A stretch of 41,046 nucleotides of DNA, from contig JAWLBW010000004.1 of the NCBI GenBank assembly GCA_041687475.1, forward strand, positions 1-41,046, given 5' to 3'. A model generated the notes under the pieces. The model saw only the letters and a program-made list of their open reading frames with translations. It was not told where the DNA came from and searched no databases. The stretch comes from JAWLBW01 sp041687475. Its GTDB lineage: Bacteria; J088; JAWLBW01. The stretch's first letter is position 1. Each line of letters opens with the position of its first letter. Position numbers and translations under genes: made by a program. Positions 30,838 to 37,594 of the stretch are shown here, one piece after another.

Positions 30838-31830
30838 ATGGCCACTCCCCTTGTCATCGGTATTACCGGCGCGGCCGGGTTCATCGGAAAAGCCCTGGCC
30901 GCACGCGAAAGCGCCCGGGGCAACGTCGTGGTCGGCGTCGACCTCGATCCGGGCTGTGCCGCCTACTACCGCGGTCTGGGCGCCCGCTTCATGCAGGGCG
31001 ACATTACCGACATCAAAGCCATGGCGAAGTTCACCAAGGGGCTCGATCGCATCTACCATACCGCCGCTGTCGTCAGGGAGTCGGGCGATTGGAATGTCTT
31101 TCGCCGCGTGAATGTCGACGGACCGCGCATGGTGGCCGAGGCTGCCCGAAAAAACGGGGTGGGTGAATTCGTGCACTTCTCATCGGTCATGGTGTATGGC
31201 TTCGAGTTTCCCGAAGGGGTAAGCGAAGATGCCGCCCTGCAGACGTGCGACAACCCCTACTGCGACACCAAACTCGAAGCCGAGATTGTGCTGGCGCCGT
31301 ATCACGAGCCCGGTGTCTTCGACCTGTATTTCATACGTCCGGGCGATGTATACGGACCCGGTTCGGTACCGTGGACCATCCGGCCCATTGAAATGATGAA
31401 GAAACGCTTGTGGACGTACGCCGACAGCCGGAAGTCGATTTTCAACCACGTCTACATCGACAACCTGCTCGACGGCATCGACACGGTTGTGGCAAACAAA
31501 GCGAGCGGCCGGCCCTTCAACATCACCGACGACGCCCGCACCACGGTGCGCGACTTCTTCGGCCACTATCAGCAATGGCTGGGCATACGTTTCATTGCCG
31601 ACGTTCCCGGCCCGGTGGCGCTCGGGCTGGGAGGCGTGGCCGGTCGCGTAAGCAGCCTGTTTCGCAAGGATCTCGGCATCAACCGCGAGGCTGTTCGTTA
31701 CATGCTGCGGAAGCATAAGTACAGCGCCGAGGCCGTGAAGGCACTGGGGTACAGGCCCCGGGTCGATCTGGAAGAGGGCATGCGGCGCACGAAGGAATGG
31801 GCGGTAAAAGAAGGCCTGGTACCCGCGTAA
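30838..31830 (+). CDS. NAD(P)-dependent epimerase/3beta-HSD-like dehydrogenase
   Basis: A 330-aa extended short-chain dehydrogenase. The Rossmann motif is GITGAAGFIGK (residues about 8-18); then VVGVDLDPG, MQGDITD and YHTAAVV. The catalytic pair YxxxK is in NPYCDTK, with Ser in VHFSSVMVYG. The binding region FIRPGDVYGPGS and NHVYIDNLLDGI resemble the 3beta-hydroxysteroid dehydrogenase/NAD-epimerase branch more than sugar-nucleotide epimerases. The substrate may be a sterol or an activated sugar; context (MlaE pair, KstD-like enzyme) mildly favours a lipid. It has its own promoter region shared with the mlaE pair. Confidence 0.88.
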   Translation: MATPLVIGITGAAGFIGKALAARESARGNVVVGVDLDPGCAAYYRGLGARFMQGDITDIKAMAKFTKGLDRIYHTAAVVRESGDWNVFRRVNVDGPRMVAEAARKNGVGEFVHFSSVMVYGFEFPEGVSEDAALQTCDNPYCDTKLEAEIVLAPYHEPGVFDLYFIRPGDVYGPGSVPWTIRPIEMMKKRLWTYADSRKSIFNHVYIDNLLDGIDTVVANKASGRPFNITDDARTTVRDFFGHYQQWLGIRFIADVPGPVALGLGGVAGRVSSLFRKDLGINREAVRYMLRKHKYSAEAVKALGYRPRVDLEEGMRRTKEWAVKEGLVPA

Positions 31831-31970
31831 GTGCACGGTTTGCCTGGCCTTCTGCGTCAGGAGAAGCCTGTTGTGCAAAGGTAATCCGATACCACCCGCG
31901 CGAATATTTCCGGCCTCTGCATTATCGTGCCAAACAGGCACGCCAACGCCTACCGGTGATACTCCCTCTG

Positions 31971-31999
31971 GGATCTGCGGATCTGAGATCTGGGATCTC
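31971..31999. repeat. Tandem heptamer GGATCTG-type, four copies
   Basis: GGATCTG, C, GGATCTG, AGATCTG, GGATCTC, ending 5 nt before the ATG of the SRPBCC gene at 32005, thus in the place where a ribosome-binding site should be. The rest of 31831-31970 holds no gene. Confidence 0.8.
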
Positions 32000-32004
32000 A
32001 CCAG

Positions 32005-32541
32005 ATGCAACTATCTTTCCGGCAACCGATACCGTTTCCTTCCGAACGCGTTTATGACGCACTTCTCGACCGGTTTACCGAGCTTCCGTCCCACATACCG
32101 AATCTTCTGCTGATCGAAGAATTGGAACGCGAAAACATGGGGGAAGGGGGCGTTCACACGACCCATCGGTGGAAGGCCGACCCGGCACTGATACCCCGGT
32201 GGCTGCGGCCATTCGTTACCCCGCGACTGCTCGAGTGGACGGGATTTGCCGATTGGAGGCTCGATGCCCGTGAGGTCAGCTTCGAATTCGTGAGCGACTA
32301 CGTCCGTGATCTTTACGATTGCCGGGGCACCTTCCGGGTTTTGGAGAGCGCCGGCCATGCGCTCGTCTGCGTGGGCATGTCGTTCGACGTTCACGCCTAT
32401 CGGGTGCAGGGCGTTCCCCGCCCGGTGGTGGCACGGGCCGCTCGTCTGGTCGAGCGTACCCTCTGCAGTACCGTGCGGCCGAGTCTTTCGAGTCTTCCCG
32501 ATGCCGTGGCCCGGCTTCTTCAACAAGAGCGTGACCACTGA
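32005..32541 (+). CDS. SRPBCC-fold protein (START-like)
   Basis: A 178-aa single-domain protein. The pattern MQLSFRQPIPFPSERVYDAL starts the first strand and helix of the SRPBCC/START fold; then HTTHRWKADPALIPRWLRPF and DWRLDAREVSFEFVSDYVRD, with a closing helix VARAARLVERTLCSTVRPSL. It resembles PRELI/MSF1-like and DUF2505-like lipid-binding proteins in outline, with a deep cavity for a hydrophobic ligand. No enzyme motif is visible. No ribosome-binding site is visible because a heptamer repeat fills the leader. It precedes alkB on the same strand, 74 nt away. Confidence 0.7.
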   Translation: MQLSFRQPIPFPSERVYDALLDRFTELPSHIPNLLLIEELERENMGEGGVHTTHRWKADPALIPRWLRPFVTPRLLEWTGFADWRLDAREVSFEFVSDYVRDLYDCRGTFRVLESAGHALVCVGMSFDVHAYRVQGVPRPVVARAARLVERTLCSTVRPSLSSLPDAVARLLQQERDH

Positions 32542-32591
32542 ATCTTACGGCAAGTACGGCAGGTCTGTCGTTCCTCTTCTGGAATTTGCGT

Positions 32592-32607
32592 TCTGCGATC
32601 TGCGATC
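32592..32607. repeat. Two tandem copies of TCTGCGA before alkB
   Basis: TCTGCGA at 32592-32598 and 32599-32605 then TC, 8 nt before the alkB ATG at 32616. It is the shortest of the heptamer tracts in this window and could be chance on its own. Confidence 0.6.
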
Positions 32608-32615
32608 CTGAAGCC

Positions 32616-33182
32616 ATGCCTCGCTGGCCCCGCACCGCCACACCTCCGCCCGGTCTGGTTTACCGGTCCGAGTTTCTCACGGCCGACGAAGAAACCGCGT
32701 TGGTGCGTGAGGTAGAAGCCATATCTTTTCGGGAAGTACGCATGCATGGTGTCGCTGCCCGGCGAACGACCGCGCATTACGGCTACTCATACGCCTACGA
32801 AACCTTTCGGGTGGAACCGACCGAGCCCATCCCTCCGTTTCTGCAACCCCTTCGAAGGCGGTGTGCCGATTTCGCCTCGCTGGCCTGGGAGGAACTTGTC
32901 GAAGCCCTCGTAACCCGGTATCCGCCCGGCGCGGGTATCGGCTGGCACCGTGACGCACCTGCGTTCGGCGATAAGGTCATCGGTGTTTCCCTGCATGCGC
33001 CCTGCATCATGCGCTTTCGCTGGGAAAAGGGCGCCGAGCGCCTGGTTTACGAACGGGTGCTCGAGCCGCGATCGATCTACGTCATCGGGGGAACCGCCCG
33101 GTGGCAATGGCAGCACTCCATCACGAACACACCGGGGCTGCGGTATTCCGTGACGTTTCGCACGTTACGCCGGCGATTGTGA
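32616..33182 (+). CDS. alkB: AlkB-like Fe(II)/2-oxoglutarate dioxygenase
   Basis: A 188-aa dioxygenase from the ATG at 32616. The iron triad is H111 and D113 in GIGWHRDAPAFGD and H167 in WQHSI; 2-oxoglutarate contacts are the Arg residues in LRYSVTFRTLRRRL. CIMRFRWEKG and RSIYVIGGTARWQW match the ALKBH/AlkB core. The substrate-recognition lid (FREVRMHGVAARRTTAHYGY) is short. It removes alkyl lesions from DNA or RNA, or modifies a protein; many short bacterial AlkB homologues are not proven DNA-repair enzymes. It stands alone apart from the SRPBCC gene upstream and is convergent with the RAYT gene. Confidence 0.92.
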   Translation: MPRWPRTATPPPGLVYRSEFLTADEETALVREVEAISFREVRMHGVAARRTTAHYGYSYAYETFRVEPTEPIPPFLQPLRRRCADFASLAWEELVEALVTRYPPGAGIGWHRDAPAFGDKVIGVSLHAPCIMRFRWEKGAERLVYERVLEPRSIYVIGGTARWQWQHSITNTPGLRYSVTFRTLRRRL

Positions 33183-33191
33183 AGCTGGTTC

Positions 33192-33935
33192 CTACTTACT
33201 GGTTTCTTGCCACCGGGCCGGATTGTTGACGATATAGCGGCGAATTCGGTTCAGGGCCTTCGGGTTCCGGACGATGTGTTCGTAGAACCTGCTCTGCCAC
33301 AATGGCTCACGGGTGAGGACCCTGGTCAGGTTGGCTTTTCGGGTGACAGCCGACTTGAAGGAGCGGATGATAGTCGAGACCGAGCCGGGAACCGGTTTGC
33401 TGAATTGCTCAAATTGAGGAACAGGCAGCTGCAGGCCGGCTGGAGACCGGCTGGAATTGCATCCCTCTTTTGTGGGGACACCTTGGTCAAAGTGTGGAGA
33501 CCGGCTGGAATTGCATCCCTCTTTTGTGGGGACACGGCATGCCGTATCCCCACAAAAATAAATGATATTGCAACCCGGTTTCTCACAGGGTTGAAAAGGT
33601 TCCCCACAAGAATTGAGATTATTGCAGCCGGTTTCCTGACAGGATTCACAGCTGCCCCTCTCTTCCAGAATGAGGATGCCATGGAAGTGATCGGGCATTA
33701 CCACAAAGGCATCGAGGGTCACCCGGGAAAAATGCAGGGGAATGGCCAGCCAGCATTCCTCTACAGTCCTTCCGATAGGGCTGAGCACCATCTGCCGGTC
33801 AACCACATCTCCGAACAGCCTTTTCCGCCTGAAAGTCTGCATGGTAATGAAGTAGGCTCCAGGGATGGTGTAATCGTAGCCCTGCAGCCGTTGAGTCTGG
33901 CGGTGGTGCTTCCGGGGATCGTAACGAACCGGCAT
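33192..33935 (-). CDS. REP-associated tyrosine transposase (RAYT, Y1/IS200-like), with repeat-built linker
   Basis: A 247-aa Y1 transposase-like protein from the ATG at 33935 (MPVRYDPRKH), with GGAGG five nt upstream. The HUH metal motif is PDHFHG (H83, H85); the C-terminal part FYEHIVRNPKALNRIRRYIV then NNPARW carries candidate tyrosines Y218 and Y234. RAYT proteins mobilise or maintain REP palindromes. Residues about 91-185, between the HUH part and SVSTIIRSFKSAVTRK, form an unusual linker with four GCN-containing repeats (ETGCNNLNSC, KPGCNIIYFC, KEGCNSSRSP twice). This part is encoded by REP-like DNA (see repeat entries) and stays in frame. It is therefore probably intact, though the linker may impair it. 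It is a lone gene, not flanked by IS ends that I can see. Confidence 0.9.
   Translation of the reverse strand: MPVRYDPRKHHRQTQRLQGYDYTIPGAYFITMQTFRRKRLFGDVVDRQMVLSPIGRTVEECWLAIPLHFSRVTLDAFVVMPDHFHGILILEERGSCESCQETGCNNLNSCGEPFQPCEKPGCNIIYFCGDTACRVPTKEGCNSSRSPHFDQGVPTKEGCNSSRSPAGLQLPVPQFEQFSKPVPGSVSTIIRSFKSAVTRKANLTRVLTREPLWQSRFYEHIVRNPKALNRIRRYIVNNPARWQETSK
33443..33536. repeat. 40-bp perfect direct repeat inside the RAYT gene (two copies)
   Basis: Identical 40-mers at 33443-33482 and 33497-33536 (both begin GGAGACCGGCTGGAATTGCA and end TTTTGTGGGGACAC). The period is 54 nt, a multiple of three, so the coding frame is kept and the peptide VPTKEGCNSSRSP appears twice. Confidence 0.95.
33523..33558. 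repeat. 36-bp near-perfect palindrome inside the RAYT gene (REP-like)
   Basis: Arms TTTTGTGGGGACACGGCA (33523-33540) and TGCCGTATCCCCACAAAA (33541-33558) match at 17 of 18 positions with no spacer. The similarity continues outward: the complement of 33559-33585 reads GAAACCGGGTTGCAAT, similar to the 40-mer start on the other arm, and a further copy (GAAACCGGCTGCAAT on the complement) lies near 33625-33640. The centre CACGGCA/TGCCGT equals the core of the intergenic palindrome at 17113-17135. Confidence 0.9.
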
Positions 33936-34039
33936 CCCTTCCTCCCCGTTCATTCGGTGGCAGTCGGTAAGTTCAGGCCGCGGCAAGCAGCTGCCCTTCT
34001 ATCTGATAGACCGTTTTCCGGGATAGGGGAAGGGGGGAC

Positions 34040-34072
34040 AAAAAAACGGGCGGCATGTAGCCGCCCGTTTTT
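34040..34072 (-). terminator. Intrinsic terminator of the Vgb-like gene
   Basis: AAAAACGGGCGGC (34042-34054), loop ATGTA, GCCGCCCGTTTTT (34060-34072): 13 perfect pairs, with seven U on the leftward strand (34040-34046). It lies 25 nt past the stop at 34097. T residues at the other end make it potentially bidirectional. Confidence 0.92.
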
Positions 34073-34096
34073 CCCCTGTTTGTGGGTGCCGGTCGA

Positions 34097-35107
34097 TCAG
34101 GGAACCGTTGCCCGCCCGATCGTATTTGCGTCCGTACCGAACCAGATCGCCTTCTGCGGCGCGTGGTAAATCATATGTCGAACGGTGCCGCCGCCGCTGG
34201 GAATCGGCGTTACGTGCGCAAAGGATTCCTTCTTCGGGTCGAAACCGACCAGGCGGTTCGGCTGTGAACCCGTCTCAACGAACCAGAGGCGGTCGGAGTC
34301 GTCGACGGTCATGGCATAGGGCCGCGAACCGCTTCCACCCGGTGTTTTCCATTCATTGACCTTGCCGCTATCGGGAGCGAGTCGGCCGAGGGTACCGCGG
34401 GCATAGTCGACGTACCATACTTTGCCGTCGTCGGTCAGGGCCAGCCGGCGGGGTCGCGCATCCCTGGCGGGCAGTGTGTATTCCTTCAACCTGTTGGTTT
34501 TCGGGTCTACCGTGGCGATGCGGTTGGTGCCGAAGAGCACGGCCCACGGGCGGTTGCCATCGGTGACGATGCCGTACGGTCGCGATGCCTTCACCGATGG
34601 TTCAAGCAGCGTCACCTTTCCGCTTTTCGGATCAAGTCGGCCGATGAAGTTTCCGTGCTGCACGGTGAACCAGAGTGTGCCGTCGTCTGCGAAGATCAGC
34701 GTATGCGGATCCTTGGCCCGTTTGTCGGGCATCGGAAACTTTGTCACCTTCTCGGTTTTGGGAGCGATGCGGCCGATATGGGCGTCGCCGTTGCCTGCGT
34801 ACCACATGGCGCCGTCGGGGCCGGCGACGATGTTGTGGGGCATGGCGTTTTCGGGAAGCGCAATACGGCGGAAGCTGCCCTTCTCCGGGTCGAGTACGCC
34901 CACGTAGTTGCCTGTCTGCCCCACGAACCATACCTTGCCGTCGGGCGCTACGTCAGGGTCGCGCGGGCGGGTGTGTTCCCACGGTACTTCCCATTCGCGA
35001 ACGTCGAGCTTCGTTGCGGTTTTCGCGGTCGTTGTTTTTTCGGAAGCCGCCGCGGGCGATGCGACGACCATCAGTAGCAGTGTAGATAGCAAGGCGGTTG
35101 GCTTCAT
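34097..35107 (-). CDS. Exported virginiamycin B lyase-like beta-propeller protein
   Basis: A 336-aa protein from the ATG at 35107 with GGGGAGG five nt upstream. MKPTALLSTLLLMVVASPAA then ASE is a Sec signal peptide, so the protein is periplasmic or secreted. The mature part is built of repeated blades: DVAPDGKVWFVGQTGNYVGV, NIVAGPDGAMWYAGNGDAHI, LIFADDGTLWFTVQHGNFIG, LALTDDGKVWYVDYARGTLG, AMTVDDSDRLWFVETGSQPN. This is the Vgb/streptogramin lyase-like seven-blade propeller, where most members are not antibiotic lyases. Export argues against an antibiotic-resistance role, since Vgb is cytosolic. Likely function: ligand binding or an unknown lyase. Monocistronic with a strong terminator. Confidence 0.88.
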   Translation of the reverse strand: MKPTALLSTLLLMVVASPAAASEKTTTAKTATKLDVREWEVPWEHTRPRDPDVAPDGKVWFVGQTGNYVGVLDPEKGSFRRIALPENAMPHNIVAGPDGAMWYAGNGDAHIGRIAPKTEKVTKFPMPDKRAKDPHTLIFADDGTLWFTVQHGNFIGRLDPKSGKVTLLEPSVKASRPYGIVTDGNRPWAVLFGTNRIATVDPKTNRLKEYTLPARDARPRRLALTDDGKVWYVDYARGTLGRLAPDSGKVNEWKTPGGSGSRPYAMTVDDSDRLWFVETGSQPNRLVGFDPKKESFAHVTPIPSGGGTVRHMIYHAPQKAIWFGTDANTIGRATVP

Positions 35108-35208
35108 CGATTCCTCCCCATCGAGTGTTTCCTTCCATTCAAACACAATGGGAAGCGCATGGGCCGACTTGCCGCATCTGATCGTCGGCTTGGTAGGCGA
35201 AAGCTCAG

Positions 35209-35235
35209 CGGGCGGTTCGAATCTCCAACCGCCCG
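35209..35235 (-). terminator. Hairpin directly after hisC
   Basis: CGGGCGGTT (35209-35217), 9-nt loop, AACCGCCCG (35227-35235), starting 2 nt after the hisC stop. No U-tract follows leftward, so it is terminator-like only. Confidence 0.5.
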
Positions 35236-35237
35236 TA

Positions 35238-36308
35238 TCAACCGTTGGCGCTGTTCAGAATCTCGCGCAGGGCATGGCCGAGCGCATCGCATTCTTCGTC
35301 GGTGCCGACGGTAATGCGCAGAAATTGGTCGATACGCGGCTTTTTGAAGTGGCGCACGAGAATGGCGCGCTCGCGCAGGGCCAAAGCGAGGGCCGCGGCA
35401 TCGTGTTGCGGGTGGCGGGCAAACACAAAGTTGGCAGCCGAGGGCAGCACCTCGAATCCTAGGGTGGTAAGTTCGGTGGTCATTCGTTCACGACTGGCTA
35501 CGACCTTGTCGCGCATTTCCTCGAAATAGGCGTTGTCTTCGACGGCCGCCACCGCGCCGGCAATGGCAGGGCGTCCGAGCGGGTACGAGTTGAAGCTGTT
35601 CTTGACGCGGTTGAGGCCGTCAATCAGCTCGGGTTGACCGACGGCGAAGCCGACGCGCAGGCCCGCGAGGGCACGTGATTTCGACAGGGTCTGCACGACC
35701 AGCAGGTTGGGAAACCGAGCCACCAGTTCGATGGCGCTCTTTCCCCCGAAATCGACATAGGCTTCGTCGACCACGACCACTGAGTCGGAATTGTTTTCGG
35801 TCAGCGCAGCGATGGCGTCCAGTTCGAGCAGGCAGCCGGTGGGCGCGTTGGGGTTGGGAAAGATGATGCCGCCGTTGGGCCGACGGTAGTCTTCGACACG
35901 AATGCCGAAGTGTTCGTCGAGCGGTATCGCCTGGTATTCGATGCCGTACAGGCCGCAGTACACCGGGTAGAAGCTGTAGGTGATGTCGGGAAAGAGAATC
36001 GGCTGTTCGTGTTTCAGCAGTCCGAGAAAGATGTGGGCGAGTACTTCGTCGGAGCCGTTTCCCACGAAAACCCAGGCGGGGTCAATGTCGTAGTATCGGC
36101 CGATAGCCTCCTTCAGGCGCTCGGCTTCGGGGTCGGGGTAGCGGCGCAGCGCTTCGCCGGCTTCGTTGCGCAGGGCTTCAAGCGCCCGCGGCGAAGGGGG
36201 GTAGGGGTTCTCGTTCGTGTTCAGCTTGATCAGGCGGTCGATTTTCGGCTGTTCGCCCGGAACGTAAGGGGTCAGGCCGTGAACGACGGCACTCCAGAAG
36301 CGGCTCAT
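35238..36308 (-). CDS. hisC: Histidinol-phosphate aminotransferase
   Basis: A 356-aa class I/II PLP aminotransferase of the HisC group. Motifs: LIKLNTNENPYPPSPRALEA, FVGNGSDEVLAHIF, IIFPNPNAPTGC, VVVDEAYVDFGGKSAIELVA and the PLP lysine in TLSKSRALAGLRVGFA; the C-terminal Arg lies in QFLRITVGTDEE. It converts imidazole acetol phosphate and glutamate to histidinol phosphate; many HisC proteins also transaminate aromatic amino acids. No other his gene is adjacent, so it may be a second copy or a biosynthetic gene outside a his operon. The start ATG at 36308 lacks a strong ribosome-binding site. The 105-nt gap to the AKR gene holds nothing recognisable. Confidence 0.92.
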   Translation of the reverse strand: MSRFWSAVVHGLTPYVPGEQPKIDRLIKLNTNENPYPPSPRALEALRNEAGEALRRYPDPEAERLKEAIGRYYDIDPAWVFVGNGSDEVLAHIFLGLLKHEQPILFPDITYSFYPVYCGLYGIEYQAIPLDEHFGIRVEDYRRPNGGIIFPNPNAPTGCLLELDAIAALTENNSDSVVVVDEAYVDFGGKSAIELVARFPNLLVVQTLSKSRALAGLRVGFAVGQPELIDGLNRVKNSFNSYPLGRPAIAGAVAAVEDNAYFEEMRDKVVASRERMTTELTTLGFEVLPSAANFVFARHPQHDAAALALALRERAILVRHFKKPRIDQFLRITVGTDEECDALGHALREILNSANG

Positions 36309-36413
36309 GTACGGTAAACCAGGATGCGGGGTGGAATGATCATCGTACCAACGGACTGCTACGGCTGCACGGTCGCACGGCGAAAGGGCCGTCGGCCGAC
36401 TCGTCGATGATAC

Positions 36414-37349
36414 TCAGGTCGGATTGTCTTCGCCGAGCCAGTGGGGGTTGGCGGCCGTGGCGTCGAAGGTCGAAGTCGTCTTGAAGGGCTCGTAGCGACC
36501 GGTAGCGGCCATAGACTCGGTTTTCGCAAGAATGTCCCGTACTTCTTCTTCCCCCATAGGGCGATAGTCGGCCGCCGCTTCGCAGGCCTGGTCGAGCATG
36601 TCCATATCGTCGACACCGACTATGACCGTCGAGGTGGGCAGGTTCAGGGCATAGCGTAGACATTCGCGCGGGCTTACCTCGCCCGAGCGCAGAAGGTGAC
36701 CGTTGCCCATGCTCTTCATGCCGAGTACGCCGATGTTTGCGCGCACCAATTCGGGCAACACCATTTTCTCGAAGCTGCGATAGTGAGCGTCCATGACGTT
36801 GAGCGGCATCTGCACGGTGTCGAAGATAACCCCGTGTCGGCGGGCAACCTCGATCATGTGCAGGTGAATGACCGGGTCTTTGTGCCCCGTGAAGCCGATG
36901 TAGCGAAGCTTGCCCGCCTTGCGGGCTTCGACCAGGGCTGCGTGCGCGCCGTCTTCACGAAAGATGCGGTGAGGGTCGTCGAAGCGAATGACTTCGTGAT
37001 GTTGAACGAGATCGACGCAGGCGACACCCAGGCGTTGCAGCGATTCATCGAGCTGGCGCAGGGCTTCCTTACCGTTGCGGCCGTCGACTTTCGTCATTAC
37101 GAAGGCCTTGTCGCGATAGCCGTCGCGCAGGGCTTTACCCACGCGGCGTTCGCTCTCGCCGTCGTTGTAGTCCCAGGAGTTGTCGAGAAAGTTGACGCCT
37201 CGATCGAGGGCCGTTCTGATGATGCGCAGGGAAAGTTGTTCGGCCAGACGCGGTGCTCCGATGTGCCAACCGCCCAGGCCGATACCGGACACCTGCTCGC
37301 CTGTCGCGCCGAGCGTGCGCCGGGGAATCTCGCCATGTTCGACTGCCAT
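36414..37349 (-). CDS. Aldo/keto reductase
   Basis: A 311-aa NADPH-dependent oxidoreductase from the ATG at 37349 (MAVEHGEIPRRTLGATG), with AGGAGCAGG upstream; the longer frame is not supported. The catalytic tetrad is visible: Asp in NFLDNSWDYNDGESE, Tyr in the same segment, Lys in VMTKVDGR and His in LVQHHEVIRFDD. It belongs to the branch with IGLGGWHIG and a C-terminal CLRYALNLPTSTVIVGVDDM, close to AKRs that sometimes carry a C-terminal 4Fe-4S domain; no such domain is here. The substrate is an aldehyde or ketone, not determinable. Leftward, divergent from the large FG-GAP lipoprotein gene. Confidence 0.92.
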   Translation of the reverse strand: MAVEHGEIPRRTLGATGEQVSGIGLGGWHIGAPRLAEQLSLRIIRTALDRGVNFLDNSWDYNDGESERRVGKALRDGYRDKAFVMTKVDGRNGKEALRQLDESLQRLGVACVDLVQHHEVIRFDDPHRIFREDGAHAALVEARKAGKLRYIGFTGHKDPVIHLHMIEVARRHGVIFDTVQMPLNVMDAHYRSFEKMVLPELVRANIGVLGMKSMGNGHLLRSGEVSPRECLRYALNLPTSTVIVGVDDMDMLDQACEAAADYRPMGEEEVRDILAKTESMAATGRYEPFKTTSTFDATAANPHWLGEDNPT

Positions 37350-37594
37350 GTACCTGCTCCTGCAAGAGTGTTCATCTTTTTTTCGAGCATGGGCATGGCC
37401 CCACCGTATCGACAAGGTCGACGGGTCGGTTACCGTCGCAGGGTGAACCGAAAAACGTCCCGGTCGAGCCGTTGCTGCGTCGGCGGGCGAGCAGCGTGAA
37501 TTCTACCACCGGGTTGAATGCCATAAACGCCGGGAATTGTTCCCGGAAATTGCTCTTTCCAAGTCGGCGCTCTACTGGTTATCATGCACCTGTC

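Noticed and set aside
33443..33558. CRISPR-like repeats
   Set aside because: Only two identical 40-mers with a 14-nt gap, inside an open coding frame, with inverted copies; no spacer series or cas genes.
34097..35107. Streptogramin (virginiamycin B) resistance gene
   Set aside because: The protein has a signal peptide and general propeller similarity; true Vgb is cytosolic and most homologues are not resistance enzymes.
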